The notes below the pieces were generated by a model. That model did no database searches. It saw only the letters and a list, made by a program, of their open reading frames with translations, and had not been told where the DNA came from. From an uncultured Halomonas sp. (GTDB lineage Bacteria; Pseudomonadota; Gammaproteobacteria; Pseudomonadales; Halomonadaceae), in NCBI RefSeq assembly GCF_947493865.1, contig NZ_CANLTC010000002.1, positions 1 through 64,000 of the forward strand: DNA of 64,000 nt. The letters run 5' to 3'. Each line of letters starts with the position of its first letter. The first letter of the stretch is position 1. Of this stretch, positions 51,665 through 61,320 are shown piece after piece. The translations under genes and the position numbers were made by a program.

Positions 51665-54600
51665 ATGAGCGCTAGACAGGGCAGCGATCTGGCGACCCGG
51701 CTGAAGCGGGAGATCGCGGGTGAGGTATTGTTCGATAACGCCTCCCGTGGGCGCTATTCCACGGATGCGTCGATCTATCAGATCACGCCGGTAGGTGTGG
51801 TGATTCCCTGCGATCAAAGCGATCTCACTATGACCCTGGATATCGCCCGGGACGCCGGCGCACCGATATTGGCTCGCGGCGCGGGTACCAGTCAGTGCGG
51901 CCAGACGGTGGGCGAGGCGCTGGTGATCGATACTTCGCGCTGGTTGAATCGAGTCATCGAGTTCGACTCCGAGGCGCGTACCGTCGTCGTCGAACCGGGC
52001 ATCGTGCTCGATCATCTCAATGCCTGGCTCAAGCCCCATGGCCTCTGGTATCCGGTGGATGTCTCCACCAGCGCGCAATGTACCCTGGGTGGCATGGCCG
52101 GTAACAACTCCTGCGGTTCGCGCTCGATTCGCTACGGCAACATGGTGCACAACGTGCTGGGCGTGGAGGCGGTGCTGGCCGACGGGGGCGAGGGCCATTT
52201 CGGTTTCATCGATGAGCTCCCCGAGATGGGGCGAGCCAGGGAACTGGCCGAGCGGGTGCGTGGCATTGCCGAGCGCGTTGCCCCCAAAATTCGCGAGCAC
52301 TTTCCCAAGGTGCTGCGTCGGGTTGGCGGTTATAACCTGGATCTGTTCGATTGCCAGAATCCCAAACCTTATGATTCCCAGGGGCGTACAAACCTGGCCC
52401 ATCTGCTGGTGGGCTCAGAAGGCACTCTGGGAGTGACCCGGCGCCTCAAGCTCAGGCTTTCGCCGTTACCCCAGCACAAGGTGTTGGGCGTGGTGAACTT
52501 CCCGACCTTCTATCAGGCGATGGATTTTACCCAACACATCGTCACCCTTGGCCCTTCTGCCGTGGAACTGGTCGATCGCACCATGATCGAATTGTCGCTG
52601 GAGAACCCTGCCTTTCGCCCGGTGATCGAGAAGGCATTGATCGGAAAGCCTCAAGCCGTGCTGCTGGTGGAGTTCGCCGGGGAGGATCGCGAGGCGCAGT
52701 TGAATTCTCTGCACAGGCTTGGCGAACTCATGGCCGATCTGGGGCTCCCCGGGAGTGTGGTGGAGATGCCCGAGTCCAAGGCCCAAAGTGCCCTGTGGAA
52801 CGTGCGCAAGGCGGGACTCAACATCATGATGAGCATGAAGGGCGACGGCAAGCCGGTTTCGTTCATCGAGGACTGCGCGGTGCCTCTGGCGCATCTTGCC
52901 GAGTATACCGACAAGCTGACCCAGGTCTTTCATAAACATGGCACCGAGGGTACCTGGTACGCCCACGCCAGCGTGGGCACGCTGCACGTGCGGCCAATTC
53001 TCGACATGCGCCGCGACGGCGCCGAGAAGATGCGCGAGATCGCCGAAGAGGCCTCTGCCCTGGTGCGCGCGTACAAGGGCGCCTATTCCGGCGAGCATGG
53101 CGACGGCCTGTGTCGTGGCGAGTGGGTGGCCTGGCAGTTCGGCACGACCATCAATGAGGCCTTTCGCGAGGTGAAGCGGCTGTTCGACCCGGAGAATCGC
53201 CTCAATCCGGGCAAGATCGTCGATACCCCGAAGATGGATGATCATCGCTACTTCCGCTTTCCCAGGCACTACGAATCGATCCCGATGACGCCGGTGTTCG
53301 ACTGGTCGACCTGGAACGTCAAGCGCGATCCGCTGACCGGCGAGCAGAGCGCCCCGGGCAGTGCCGGTGATCCCACCCACGGCCTGGCGATGGCGGTGGA
53401 GATGTGCAACAACAACGGCCACTGCCGCAAGTTCGATGCGGGGACCATGTGCCCGAGCTATCGCATCACTCGCAATGAGCAGCACCTGACTCGTGGACGC
53501 GCCAATACCCTGCGCCTGGTGCTGTCCGGGCAACTGGGTGAGGAAGGCCTGGCCGGTGATGAGGTCAAGGAAGCGCTGGACCTATGCGTCTCCTGCAAGG
53601 GTTGCAAGCGCGACTGTCCGACCGGTGTCGATATGGCCAAGTTCAAGATCGAGGCCCGGGCGGCTCGGGCGAGGGCAAGAGGGCTTTCCTTGCGAGATCG
53701 GATGGTGGGCGAGCTGCCGCGCTATGCGCCCTGGGCCAGTCGTTTTCGAGGGCTAGCCAATACTGTTGAAGGCCTGCCCTGGCTGTCGCGGCAAGTTAAA
53801 CGCACCTTGAAACTGGCGCCGCAGCGCTCCCTGCCGGTCTTTGGAGGTGATTTTTTGCGGGGTTCACAAGAGACTCAGGAAGTCTCGTCTCGAGAGCCTC
53901 AAGCGCTTGCCTCTCGCGAGGTGCTGCTGTTCGTCGACACCTTCAACAACTACATGGAAGTCGACAATCCGCGTGCCGCTAAGCGGGTATTGGAAGCGGC
54001 CGGTTATCGGGTGCATCTCAACGTGCAAAAAGGCGAGCGGCCGCTGTGCTGCGGTCGTACCTATCTATCCTCCGGGCAGGTCGACAAGGCCAAGGCCGAG
54101 GCACGCCGCACCCTGGATGCCTTGATGCCTTTCGTGGAACGCGGTGTAGCGATCGTCGGACTCGAACCTTCCTGCCTGTTGACTCTGCGGGATGAGTTCC
54201 TGCAATACGGTTTCGGCGAGGAGGCCCAGGCACTCGCTGAGTCCGCTTATCTGTTCGAGGAGTTTCTGGTAAAGGCTCGGGCGGCGAACGAACTGCCTCT
54301 CAAATTCAAGCAGTCAGGGCATAAGCATGCGCTGTTACATGGCCATTGCCATCAAAAGGCCTTCGATGCGGTACGGCCGATCGAACAGGTGCTGGCCTGG
54401 ATTCCTGGTCTGGAAGTCACCACCATCGAGTCGTCCTGTTGCGGCATGGCGGGCAGCTTCGGCTACGAAGTCGAACACTTTGACGCTTCTATGCAAATGG
54501 CCGAGCTGTCATTGTTGCCGGCAATTCGTGACGCGGAGGAGGGGGCCGTGCTGGTGGCGGATGGCACCAGCTGTCGACACCAGATCCATGATGGCAGCGG

Positions 54601-54703
54601 CCGTCAGGCGGTCCATGTCGCGCAACTACTGGAGCAGGCGTTGGCCTTGTCGATCATTCCACTCGACTCCAGTAGAGAAACCGGTGGCGATCCATCGATA
54701 TGA
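51665..54703 (+). CDS. FAD/Fe-S D-2-hydroxyacid dehydrogenase (YdiJ-like)
   Basis: A 1012-residue enzyme. Residues about 20-270 are a FAD_binding_4 domain (ARGAGTSQCGQTVGEA, GGMAGNNSCGSRSIRYGNM), then the FAD-oxidase C domain to about 530 (YSGEHGDGLCRGEW). A Fe-S domain with CVSCKGCKRDCPTGVDM near 645 and two CCG-type Cys motifs (RPLCCGRTYL, SSCCGMAGSFG) follow. It resembles E. coli YdiJ, a D-2-hydroxyglutarate dehydrogenase; D-lactate or glycolate are alternatives. The ATG at 51665 has AGGAGG before it; an earlier in-frame ATG at 51596 lacks one. Confidence 0.9.
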   Translation: MSARQGSDLATRLKREIAGEVLFDNASRGRYSTDASIYQITPVGVVIPCDQSDLTMTLDIARDAGAPILARGAGTSQCGQTVGEALVIDTSRWLNRVIEFDSEARTVVVEPGIVLDHLNAWLKPHGLWYPVDVSTSAQCTLGGMAGNNSCGSRSIRYGNMVHNVLGVEAVLADGGEGHFGFIDELPEMGRARELAERVRGIAERVAPKIREHFPKVLRRVGGYNLDLFDCQNPKPYDSQGRTNLAHLLVGSEGTLGVTRRLKLRLSPLPQHKVLGVVNFPTFYQAMDFTQHIVTLGPSAVELVDRTMIELSLENPAFRPVIEKALIGKPQAVLLVEFAGEDREAQLNSLHRLGELMADLGLPGSVVEMPESKAQSALWNVRKAGLNIMMSMKGDGKPVSFIEDCAVPLAHLAEYTDKLTQVFHKHGTEGTWYAHASVGTLHVRPILDMRRDGAEKMREIAEEASALVRAYKGAYSGEHGDGLCRGEWVAWQFGTTINEAFREVKRLFDPENRLNPGKIVDTPKMDDHRYFRFPRHYESIPMTPVFDWSTWNVKRDPLTGEQSAPGSAGDPTHGLAMAVEMCNNNGHCRKFDAGTMCPSYRITRNEQHLTRGRANTLRLVLSGQLGEEGLAGDEVKEALDLCVSCKGCKRDCPTGVDMAKFKIEARAARARARGLSLRDRMVGELPRYAPWASRFRGLANTVEGLPWLSRQVKRTLKLAPQRSLPVFGGDFLRGSQETQEVSSREPQALASREVLLFVDTFNNYMEVDNPRAAKRVLEAAGYRVHLNVQKGERPLCCGRTYLSSGQVDKAKAEARRTLDALMPFVERGVAIVGLEPSCLLTLRDEFLQYGFGEEAQALAESAYLFEEFLVKARAANELPLKFKQSGHKHALLHGHCHQKAFDAVRPIEQVLAWIPGLEVTTIESSCCGMAGSFGYEVEHFDASMQMAELSLLPAIRDAEEGAVLVADGTSCRHQIHDGSGRQAVHVAQLLEQALALSIIPLDSSRETGGDPSI

Positions 54704-55008
54704 AGATCGAGTTCCGGATATCAACGCCAGTTTTCATATGTCCGAAAATGGGCCGAACGCCATGTTCGCGGCTTAAAACAGACCAATTATGAGCGCGGAT
54801 TTCATATTAAAAGTTATATCCATCTTTAACCAAGATTCCATATAAAGCTTTATGGCAATCGGTCGATGCAATAGACAGGACTGGAGAATAGGACTGGCAT
54901 CACGCGCTCATTGACAGACGGTTTGCTGAGCCAGGTCATGCTAGCAATTCTGCCAGAAATTCTGACAGAGCCTCTGCCAGCAACACTTCCGACCGTGAAC
55001 GCCTGACC
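54704..55008. other. Gap with a possible 22-codon leader ORF
   Basis: About 305 bases. The left 170 are AT-rich with no gene. A short frame at 54938-55006 would encode MLAILPEILTEPLPATLPTV plus NA, and stops two bases before the GTG of the next gene. Inside it three 12-base units (54945-54980: CAATTCTGCCAG, AAATTCTGACAG, AGCCTCTGCCAG) stand in tandem. A leader peptide is possible but not shown. Confidence 0.35.
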
Positions 55009-55413
55009 GTGAAACCAACAGCCACTTCATTGCGCCATTACGAGCGCGAAATATTTCGAGAAAATCGCTTCCTTGGACTGCCCCACGGGATCGCAGCTAC
55101 CGGGCCAGCGATTCTGATGGCGCTGACCTGTCTGCGCTTGTCGATGGGCCTCGCCGATGTTCTGTTGTGGATGCTTCCTGCCGCCAGCTATCTGCTCGCC
55201 TATTCCATTCTCGTTTCACACTTACCTGGGCGCGGCGAACTCAAGGCGTTGGCTGTCGAGGCACTCTATATTGAGATGAGCCAAAAGGTACAACAGCTTG
55301 AGTTGTGTTTTGATGAAAATGAATGGCGCTTCGAGAGTATGGATGGTGAGGTAGGTCAACTAGAGCTCAGTATTGCAGCCCATTCGCTACCTTCAGATAA
55401 TGAATTCGCCTGA
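55009..55413 (+). CDS. Small two-helix membrane protein of unknown function
   Basis: A 134-residue protein not recognised. It has a charged start (SLRHYEREIFRENRF), two hydrophobic helices near residues 27-47 and 50-69, and an acidic cytoplasmic tail (LELCFDENEWRFESMDGEVG). The start is a GTG without a clear ribosome site; translation may depend on the short frame just upstream. It is followed by two leftward genes and seems monocistronic. Confidence 0.55.
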   Translation: MKPTATSLRHYEREIFRENRFLGLPHGIAATGPAILMALTCLRLSMGLADVLLWMLPAASYLLAYSILVSHLPGRGELKALAVEALYIEMSQKVQQLELCFDENEWRFESMDGEVGQLELSIAAHSLPSDNEFA

Positions 55414-55444
55414 GTGAAATAAACGCATCGCTGATAGTTCCATC

Positions 55445-56206
55445 TTACCGATTCTCCAACCAGGCAGTGATCAGCGCCGCGGGTTTCTCCCATCCTGGCT
55501 CCTTCAATATCCAGTGCGCGTGCCCCGAGAATTCCATGAAAGTACTTTGCGGCTGATATTTCCGGGCGACTTTGCGTACCACCCGGGCTGGAGTGATGCG
55601 ATCTTCAGCGCCCGCGACGATGAGCATCGGGCAGGTCACACGGCTTTCATCGACCTGGGCCCCCTTGAAACCCAACGGCCAAAGGCCGATCTCGGCCATC
55701 ACCCGGCCTGATTCCCAACCACAACGTGAATAAATGGCACGGCGCTCCGCGTCGGGTAGCTTGTGCATCATTGCGTAGACGGCGCGCTCGTACTCCAGCT
55801 GATGTGGACGTTTCCAGAAGGCCCCACTGGTAAAGATGCCGAAGAAACTCTTGAGCACCGAATAGCGCAGCGAGAGTATGCCTGCGGGTGCTGCTGGCGT
55901 AATGCAGACAACGGCTCGGGCGCAATCGCGACTTGCGAGAATTTGCGCGAGCAGCCCACCCATTGAATGCCCGAAAAGGATCGGCTTCTCGGGTAGCGCG
56001 CGGATCTCGGCTTCAAGATCCGCAGCATAGTCGAGCAGGCCCGTGGTGCCGAGTTCGGCTAGTGGCACTTGATCCATGGGCATGCCATGGTGACGCAAAT
56101 CCGGCGCCAGGCAACGATAGCCCTTGGCTTCAAAAAAGCGCCGGTAGTTGTCCCAGTACCAACCGCCGCCCCACATGCCGTGGATCATGAGGATAGTCTC
56201 CTGCAT
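55445..56206 (-). CDS. Alpha/beta hydrolase
   Basis: A 253-residue serine hydrolase fold: ILMIHGMWGGGWYWDNY with the oxyanion HG, the nucleophile Ser in FGHSMGGLLA, Asp in VAGAEDRITP, and His in FSGHAHWIL. These make a complete triad. The ATG at 56206 is preferred because the family begins right there; an ATG at 56242 would add 12 residues. Substrate (ester, lactone or epoxide) unknown. The amidohydrolase gene at 56278 on the same strand is upstream and may share its transcript. Confidence 0.88.
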   Translation of the reverse strand: MQETILMIHGMWGGGWYWDNYRRFFEAKGYRCLAPDLRHHGMPMDQVPLAELGTTGLLDYAADLEAEIRALPEKPILFGHSMGGLLAQILASRDCARAVVCITPAAPAGILSLRYSVLKSFFGIFTSGAFWKRPHQLEYERAVYAMMHKLPDAERRAIYSRCGWESGRVMAEIGLWPLGFKGAQVDESRVTCPMLIVAGAEDRITPARVVRKVARKYQPQSTFMEFSGHAHWILKEPGWEKPAALITAWLENR

Positions 56207-56277
56207 GTCTCGACCTTGATCCGGGCCGTGCATTCCCGTCATTACCGATTACGCCTGTTGTCATGTTGACGGCATCA

Positions 56278-57945
56278 TCAGTCCGCCTTTTCCGCCGAAT
56301 ATACCTGCTCGCCGGCAATCCAGGTCTCGGCGACCTGGGTCTGCCAGATATTTTCAGGACCGGTGCGAATGATGTCGCTATCCACCAGGATGAAATCCGC
56401 CCATTGCCCCGGCATCAGGCCGCCCAGGCTCTTTTCCTGATGGGCCGCATAGGCTGCGTCCAGGGTAAAGGCGCGTAGTGCTTCCGTCGCGGTGAGTTTC
56501 TGCCCGGGTAGCCAGCCGCCCTGGGGCTGGTCGTCACGATCCTCTCGCGTGACGGCGGCATGCAGACCATAAAAGGGATCCGCCGGCTCGACGGGGAAGT
56601 CGGAGCCTGCAGCGACTCGACTGCCGTTGTCGAGGAAGAAACGCCAGGCGTAGGCACCGGCGAGGCGCTCCTGGCCCAGGCGATCGCCCGCCATGTTCTT
56701 GTCGCTGGTGGCATGGGTTGGCTGCATGGACGGAATGACCCCGAGCGCGGAGAAGCGTGGAATATCATTGACGTTCACGACCTGGGCATGTTCGATACGG
56801 TGGCGCAGTTTTCGTGCGTTCGGATCGTTTTCCAGATTTTCTCTGTAGATATTCAAGGCGATGCGATTGGCGCGATCGCCGATTGCGTGCATGTTGGCCT
56901 GGAAGCCATGCCGACTGGACTCGTTTACCAGCGACTGCAGCGATTCCTTGTTCTGAAGCATCAGCCCCTTGGAGTCCGGGCGATCGCTATATTGCTTGAG
57001 CAGGGCAGCACCACGACTACCCAGTGCGCCGTCGGCGAAAATCTTGACGCTGCGAATATCGAGCCAGTCCTCTGGGTCGTCCTGTGGGCCTTTTTCGAGA
57101 AGGGCTTCGAATTGCGGATCGCTCGAAGCGATCATCGGATACAGTCGCACGCCGAGTTGACCGGCCTTGTCGCGGGAGCGAAAAAGCTCAAGTTCCGCGG
57201 CGCTGGCACCGGCATCATGGACACTGGTGATGCCGACTTCCTGAAGATGCGCAACGGCGGTATCGAAGGCCTGGGCCATCTCCTGCTGGCTGCGTTCGGG
57301 AATCTTGTCCGTGATCAATTGTTCGGCGTTATCGATGAATACGCCGGTGGGATTGCCTTCATCGTCACGCAGGATCTCGCCACCTTCCGGGGCTTGAGTG
57401 TCGGCATCGACGCCGGCAAGTTCCATGGCCTTGCTGTTGACCCAGATGGCGTGCTTGTCGACCCGGCTCAGCACCACCGGGCGATCAGAAATCATGGCAT
57501 CAAGTGCCTCGGCGGTAGGGAACTCCTGGCCTTCCCATAGCACCTGATTCCAGCCGCCGCCCCGAATCCATTCGAGATTCGGATTCTGGCTGGCGAAATC
57601 CGCCACCTTCTCCGCGCCTTGCCGGGCCGATTCGAGATCGCGCAGATCCACTTCCAGCAAGCTATACCCCAGTGCCATGAAATGGCCGTGGGCATCGATC
57701 AACCCCGGCAGAAGTGTCTTGCCCTCCGCATCGATGGCGTTTTCGGCCTCGGGGTAGTCCGCAGCAAGCCGTTCGTCGCCTCGGGCCACCACCTTGCCAT
57801 CTTCTATGACCAGGGTAGAAAAAGTGACGAGCTGTCGCTGGTCATCGAAGCCGTAACCGTTGGCGTTGTCGATCACCGTGGTCTGTGCCTGGGCGACGAG
57901 GCTGGTGCCGGCGATGCTCAGGCACAGTAGGGACTTTTTCAGCAT
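56278..57945 (-). CDS. Exported YtcJ-type amidohydrolase
   Basis: A 555-residue metal-dependent amidohydrolase (Amidohydro_3). A signal peptide (KKSLLCLSIAGTSLVAQAQ) predicts export. The metal motif is LLPGLIDAHGHFMALG, then IRSVKIFADGALGSRG with the bridging residue, MHAIGDRANR, RIEHAQVV, and GSDFPVEPADPFYG with the catalytic Asp. Length and order match YtcJ-like proteins, whose substrates are mostly unknown. AAGGA precedes the ATG. Confidence 0.9.
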   Translation of the reverse strand: MLKKSLLCLSIAGTSLVAQAQTTVIDNANGYGFDDQRQLVTFSTLVIEDGKVVARGDERLAADYPEAENAIDAEGKTLLPGLIDAHGHFMALGYSLLEVDLRDLESARQGAEKVADFASQNPNLEWIRGGGWNQVLWEGQEFPTAEALDAMISDRPVVLSRVDKHAIWVNSKAMELAGVDADTQAPEGGEILRDDEGNPTGVFIDNAEQLITDKIPERSQQEMAQAFDTAVAHLQEVGITSVHDAGASAAELELFRSRDKAGQLGVRLYPMIASSDPQFEALLEKGPQDDPEDWLDIRSVKIFADGALGSRGAALLKQYSDRPDSKGLMLQNKESLQSLVNESSRHGFQANMHAIGDRANRIALNIYRENLENDPNARKLRHRIEHAQVVNVNDIPRFSALGVIPSMQPTHATSDKNMAGDRLGQERLAGAYAWRFFLDNGSRVAAGSDFPVEPADPFYGLHAAVTREDRDDQPQGGWLPGQKLTATEALRAFTLDAAYAAHQEKSLGGLMPGQWADFILVDSDIIRTGPENIWQTQVAETWIAGEQVYSAEKAD

Positions 57946-58127
57946 GACATCATTCCTTTATATCCTTGGCTGGCGACGATCCTGGGCAACGCCCGATTGC
58001 TATACTTTTTCACTGATTCTTGGCATTGGCCACCGCTGTATCAGTTAGCCTGAGGTAGGATGAAAAAAATAGTGTCATCCCGGGAAAAGAAAGATGCATC
58101 TCGGTACCCCTGATATGTCCACTTTGG

Positions 58128-58155
58128 TTGACAGTCTTTGTCCGTCAGCTATAGT
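58128..58155 (+). promoter_or_regulatory. Sigma-70-type promoter of the broken toxin-antitoxin module
   Basis: TTGACA at 58128-58133 and TATAGT at 58150-58155, 16 bases apart. Transcription would start at about 58162, the very ATG of the toxin remnant, so the mRNA would be leaderless. Confidence 0.7.
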
Positions 58156-58161
58156 AAGCAT

Positions 58162-58355
58162 ATGAAAGAGATCATCACATCAGACGTTTTCAGCAAATGG
58201 CTGAATGGGTTGAGGGAGCGCAACGTACGCGCCCGCATCATTCAACGTCTTGACCGGTTGCAGGCTGGCAATGCAGGCGATGTAAAGCCTATCGTACGCA
58301 AAGCAAAGACATTGCGAAGGCGAAAGAGCTTGCCCGTAAATGGAGGGATGGATGA
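58162..58355 (+). pseudogene. RelE/HigB-type toxin with an internal deletion
   Basis: The ATG at 58162 opens MKEIITSDVFSKWLNGLRER and on to about residue 46 (AGNAGDVKPIV), the first half of a RelE/HigB (Gp49-like) ribonuclease toxin. The matching C-terminal end TQSKDIAKAKELARKWRDG follows directly but in another frame (58296-58355). The middle, including the catalytic part, about 35 residues, is gone and the frame is shifted. The toxin must be inactive. Confidence 0.8.
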
Positions 58356-58654
58356 TGGCAGAAGAAAACGTGACTTTCAGCCGATACGACTCGGCTGATT
58401 ATCTTCGGGATGAACTCGATATACAGGCATATCTCGAAGCTGCGCTAGAAGATGGCGACCCCGCCATGATCGCGCTGGCATTGGGGAACATCGCCCGTGC
58501 CCGCAACATCAGCCAGCTTGCACGGGAAACGCACATGAGCCGCGAAGGTGTCTATAAAGCCCTTTCGGGACAAGGCAACCCTAGCTTCGCCACTATAACG
58601 AAGTTAGCTAGTGCGCTGGGCTACCGTATTAGCTTGGAGCGGAAGCAGGTATAG
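58352..58654 (+). CDS. HigA-type antitoxin, HTH protein
   Basis: A 100-residue protein of the addiction-module antidote type: DELDIQAYLEAALEDGDPAM then the helix-turn-helix ARNISQLARETHMSREGVYK and ALSGQGNPSFATITKLASAL. It starts at an ATG overlapping the toxin's old stop (ATGA) with GGAGGG upstream. It seems intact although its toxin is broken, so it may persist as a repressor of this promoter or as an anti-toxin for related modules. Confidence 0.85.
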   Translation: MMAEENVTFSRYDSADYLRDELDIQAYLEAALEDGDPAMIALALGNIARARNISQLARETHMSREGVYKALSGQGNPSFATITKLASALGYRISLERKQV

Positions 58655-58911
58655 AATGGATCAAGTTCCCTGCCATGCTGAGTAGGATGAAATATCAGGA
58701 GGGCATCCATTCCCCCTTTGACATGTTGAATCAATGGGCTACGCCAGCCTCGGGATGACATTGTTTTTGGCGTGAGATCCGGCATGCCTTCAAGGCAAGA
58801 TTGGACCAACGCAGGGTGTGCGCGGTGTCGAGAGTCGTGTAAATTGGGGTTGAATATTTCGAACAGTCTTTGGCATGTCTTGCGCCCGAGACACTGACCC
58901 GGGAGAGCACA

Positions 58912-60090
58912 ATGAGTGGATTCCAGTGGGATGATGCGTTGCTGTTGTCGCAGCAACTGACCGATGACGAGCGCCAGATTCTGGACGCGGCCCATGCCTA
59001 TTGCCAGGAGCGGCTGCAGCCACGGGTACTCGAGGCCTTTCGCGAAGAGCGTTTCGATCGTGAGATTCTCAACGAGATGGGCGAAATGGGCCTTTTGGGT
59101 GCAACGGTCGCTGAAGAGTACGGCGGCTCCGCCATCGGCCATGTCGCCTATGGCCTGATCGCCCGAGAAGTTGAGCGAGTCGATTCCGGCTATCGCTCGG
59201 CGATGAGCGTGCAGTCCTCCCTGGTGATGCACCCGATCGAGGCCTACGGCAGCGAAGAACAGAAGCAGCACTATCTGCCCAAACTCGCCACCGGCGAACT
59301 GGTCGGGTGTTTCGGGCTGACCGAGCCGGATTCCGGCTCCGACCCGGCCAGCATGCGTACTCGGGCACGCAAGGTCGATGGCGGTTATCGTTTGACCGGC
59401 CAGAAGATGTGGATCACCAACAGTCCCATCGCCGACCTGGCGATCGTCTGGGCCAAGTCCGATGCGCATGACGACAAGATCAAAGGGTTCATCGTCGATC
59501 GCGATGTCGAAGGCTTCAGCACCCCCACCATTCACGGCAAGGTGTCCCTGCGCGCGTCGATTACCGGCGAGATCGTGCTGGACGATGCTTTCGTTTCCGA
59601 GGATAAGTTGCTGCCGGGAGCCTCCGGTCTGGGCGGGCCTTTCGGCTGCCTCAACAAGGCACGTTACGGTATCGCCTGGGGCGCCATGGGCGCAGCGGAA
59701 TTCTGTTGGCACGCCGCACGCCAGTACACCCTGGATCGCAAGCAGTTCGGTCGCCCTCTGGCCGCGACCCAGCTCGTTCAACTCAAGCTGGCCAACATGC
59801 AGACCGAGATCAGCCTGGGTCTGCAGGCCTGCTTGCAGGTCGGCCGACTGCTGGATGCCAAGCAGGGCACTCCGGAAATGATTTCGCTGATCAAGCGCAA
59901 CAATGCCGGCAAGGCACTGGATATTGCGCGGGTCGCGCGGGACATGCACGGCGGCAACGGCATCTCCGAGGAGTACGGCGTGATCCGTCACATGGTCAAC
60001 CTGGAAACCGTGAATACCTATGAAGGTACTCACGATATCCACGCCCTGATCCTGGGACGTGCGCAGACGGGCATTCAAGCTTTCTTTTAA
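58912..60090 (+). CDS. gcdH: Glutaryl-CoA dehydrogenase
   Basis: A 392-residue acyl-CoA dehydrogenase of the glutaryl-CoA type, which oxidises and decarboxylates glutaryl-CoA to crotonyl-CoA in lysine and tryptophan degradation. [17 protein letters not shown] and WITNSP are the FAD-binding parts. The ending [20 protein letters not shown], with the catalytic Glu, and [10 protein letters not shown] are specific to GcdH. GGGAG precedes the ATG at 58912. The next gene, 15 bases on, is a CoA-transferase that would supply glutaryl-CoA. Confidence 0.95.
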   Translation: MSGFQWDDALLLSQQLTDDERQILDAAHAYCQERLQPRVLEAFREERFDREILNEMGEMGLLGATVAEEYGGSAIGHVAYGLIAREVERVDSGYRSAMSVQSSLVMHPIEAYGSEEQKQHYLPKLATGELVGCFGLTEPDSGSDPASMRTRARKVDGGYRLTGQKMWITNSPIADLAIVWAKSDAHDDKIKGFIVDRDVEGFSTPTIHGKVSLRASITGEIVLDDAFVSEDKLLPGASGLGGPFGCLNKARYGIAWGAMGAAEFCWHAARQYTLDRKQFGRPLAATQLVQLKLANMQTEISLGLQACLQVGRLLDAKQGTPEMISLIKRNNAGKALDIARVARDMHGGNGISEEYGVIRHMVNLETVNTYEGTHDIHALILGRAQTGIQAFF

Positions 60091-60105
60091 GAGCGGAGTT
60101 TTGTG

Positions 60106-61320
60106 ATGAACAAGCCGCTCGAAGGCGTACGCGTCCTGGATCTTTCCCGAGTGCTGGCCGGCCCCTGGTGCGGTCAGCAATTGGCGGATCTGGGCGCCGA
60201 GGTGATCAAGATCGAGCGTCCGGGCACCGGTGACGATACCCGGGCCTGGGGGCCGCCCTGGCTCTCCGGTACCCGGGAGTCCGCCTATTTTCTCAGCACC
60301 AATCGCGGCAAGCGCTCCGTGGCGGTGAATCTCGCCGATCCGGAAGGGCAGGCGCTGATTCACGAGCTGGTGGGCCATTGCGACGTGGTGCTCGAGAACT
60401 TCAAGGTGGGTGGTCTCAAGGCTTATGGGCTGGATTACGAGAGCCTGAAGGCACTCAAGCCGGATCTGATCTACTGCTCGATCACCGGCTTCGGTCAGGA
60501 TGGCCCCTATGCCCACCGGGCCGGTTATGACTTCATGATCCAGGGCATGGGCGGATTGATGAGCCTGACCGGCCAGTCAGAAGGAACGCCGGGAAGCGAG
60601 CCGATGAAAGTGGGTGTCGCCCTGACCGATATTTTCACCGGCATGTATGCGGCGAATGCCATCATGGCGGCGCTGTTTCAGCGCGAGCGCACCGGGCAGG
60701 GCGGCCATCTCGATCTGGCATTGCTCGACGTGCAGGTAGGTGTGCTGGCCAACCAGGCCCTCAATTATCTCACCAGCAATGTGCCACCCCGGCGCTTGGG
60801 CAATACCCATCCCAATATCGTGCCCTATCAGGCGTTCCCAACCCAGGACGGCTATCTGATCATCACCGTGGGTAACGACAGTCAGTTCCGGCGGCTATGT
60901 CAGGTGCTTGATCGACCGCAACTGGCAGACGATGAGCGCTTTGCCACCAATGCGGCGCGGGTCGAGTATCGCGAACTGCTGGTGCCGGAAATTGCTTCCC
61001 GCCTGTTGGAGAGAAGCACGGACGATTGGTTGGCAAGCCTCGAAGCGGTCGGTGTGCCCTGCGGGCCGATCAATACCCTGGATCGTGTCTTCGATGACCC
61101 CCAGGTGCGCCATCGCGGGATGCAACTGCACATGACCCATCCCCAATCCGGCGAGGTCGATCTGGTCAGTAATCCCATTCGACTCGATGGCCAGGCACTC
61201 AACGCGGATCTGCCGCCGCCGACGCTGGGGCAGCATAGTGACGAAGTGCTGCGGGAACTCTTGAATCTCGACGATGAAAGCCTGGCGGATCTGCGTCAGC
61301 GAGGCGTGATCGGCGGCTAA
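60106..61320 (+). CDS. Family III CoA-transferase, probable glutarate CoA-transferase
   Basis: A 404-residue CaiB/BaiF enzyme: GVRVLDLSRVLAGPWCGQQL, ADLGAEVIKIERPGTGDDTR, the catalytic Asp in AGYDFMIQGMGGLMSLTG, and GPINTLDRVFDDPQVRHRGM. Pairing with gcdH suggests it activates glutarate with succinyl-CoA, like human SUGCT. A GTG one codon earlier is a less likely start. Its end overlaps the converging phnE stop by four bases. Confidence 0.93.
   Translation: MNKPLEGVRVLDLSRVLAGPWCGQQLADLGAEVIKIERPGTGDDTRAWGPPWLSGTRESAYFLSTNRGKRSVAVNLADPEGQALIHELVGHCDVVLENFKVGGLKAYGLDYESLKALKPDLIYCSITGFGQDGPYAHRAGYDFMIQGMGGLMSLTGQSEGTPGSEPMKVGVALTDIFTGMYAANAIMAALFQRERTGQGGHLDLALLDVQVGVLANQALNYLTSNVPPRRLGNTHPNIVPYQAFPTQDGYLIITVGNDSQFRRLCQVLDRPQLADDERFATNAARVEYRELLVPEIASRLLERSTDDWLASLEAVGVPCGPINTLDRVFDDPQVRHRGMQLHMTHPQSGEVDLVSNPIRLDGQALNADLPPPTLGQHSDEVLRELLNLDDESLADLRQRGVIGG

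Noticed and set aside
58621-60516. 631-codon minus-strand frame opposite gcdH and the CoA-transferase
   Set aside because: Antisense shadow in GC-rich DNA; both plus-strand genes have complete family motifs and ribosome sites.
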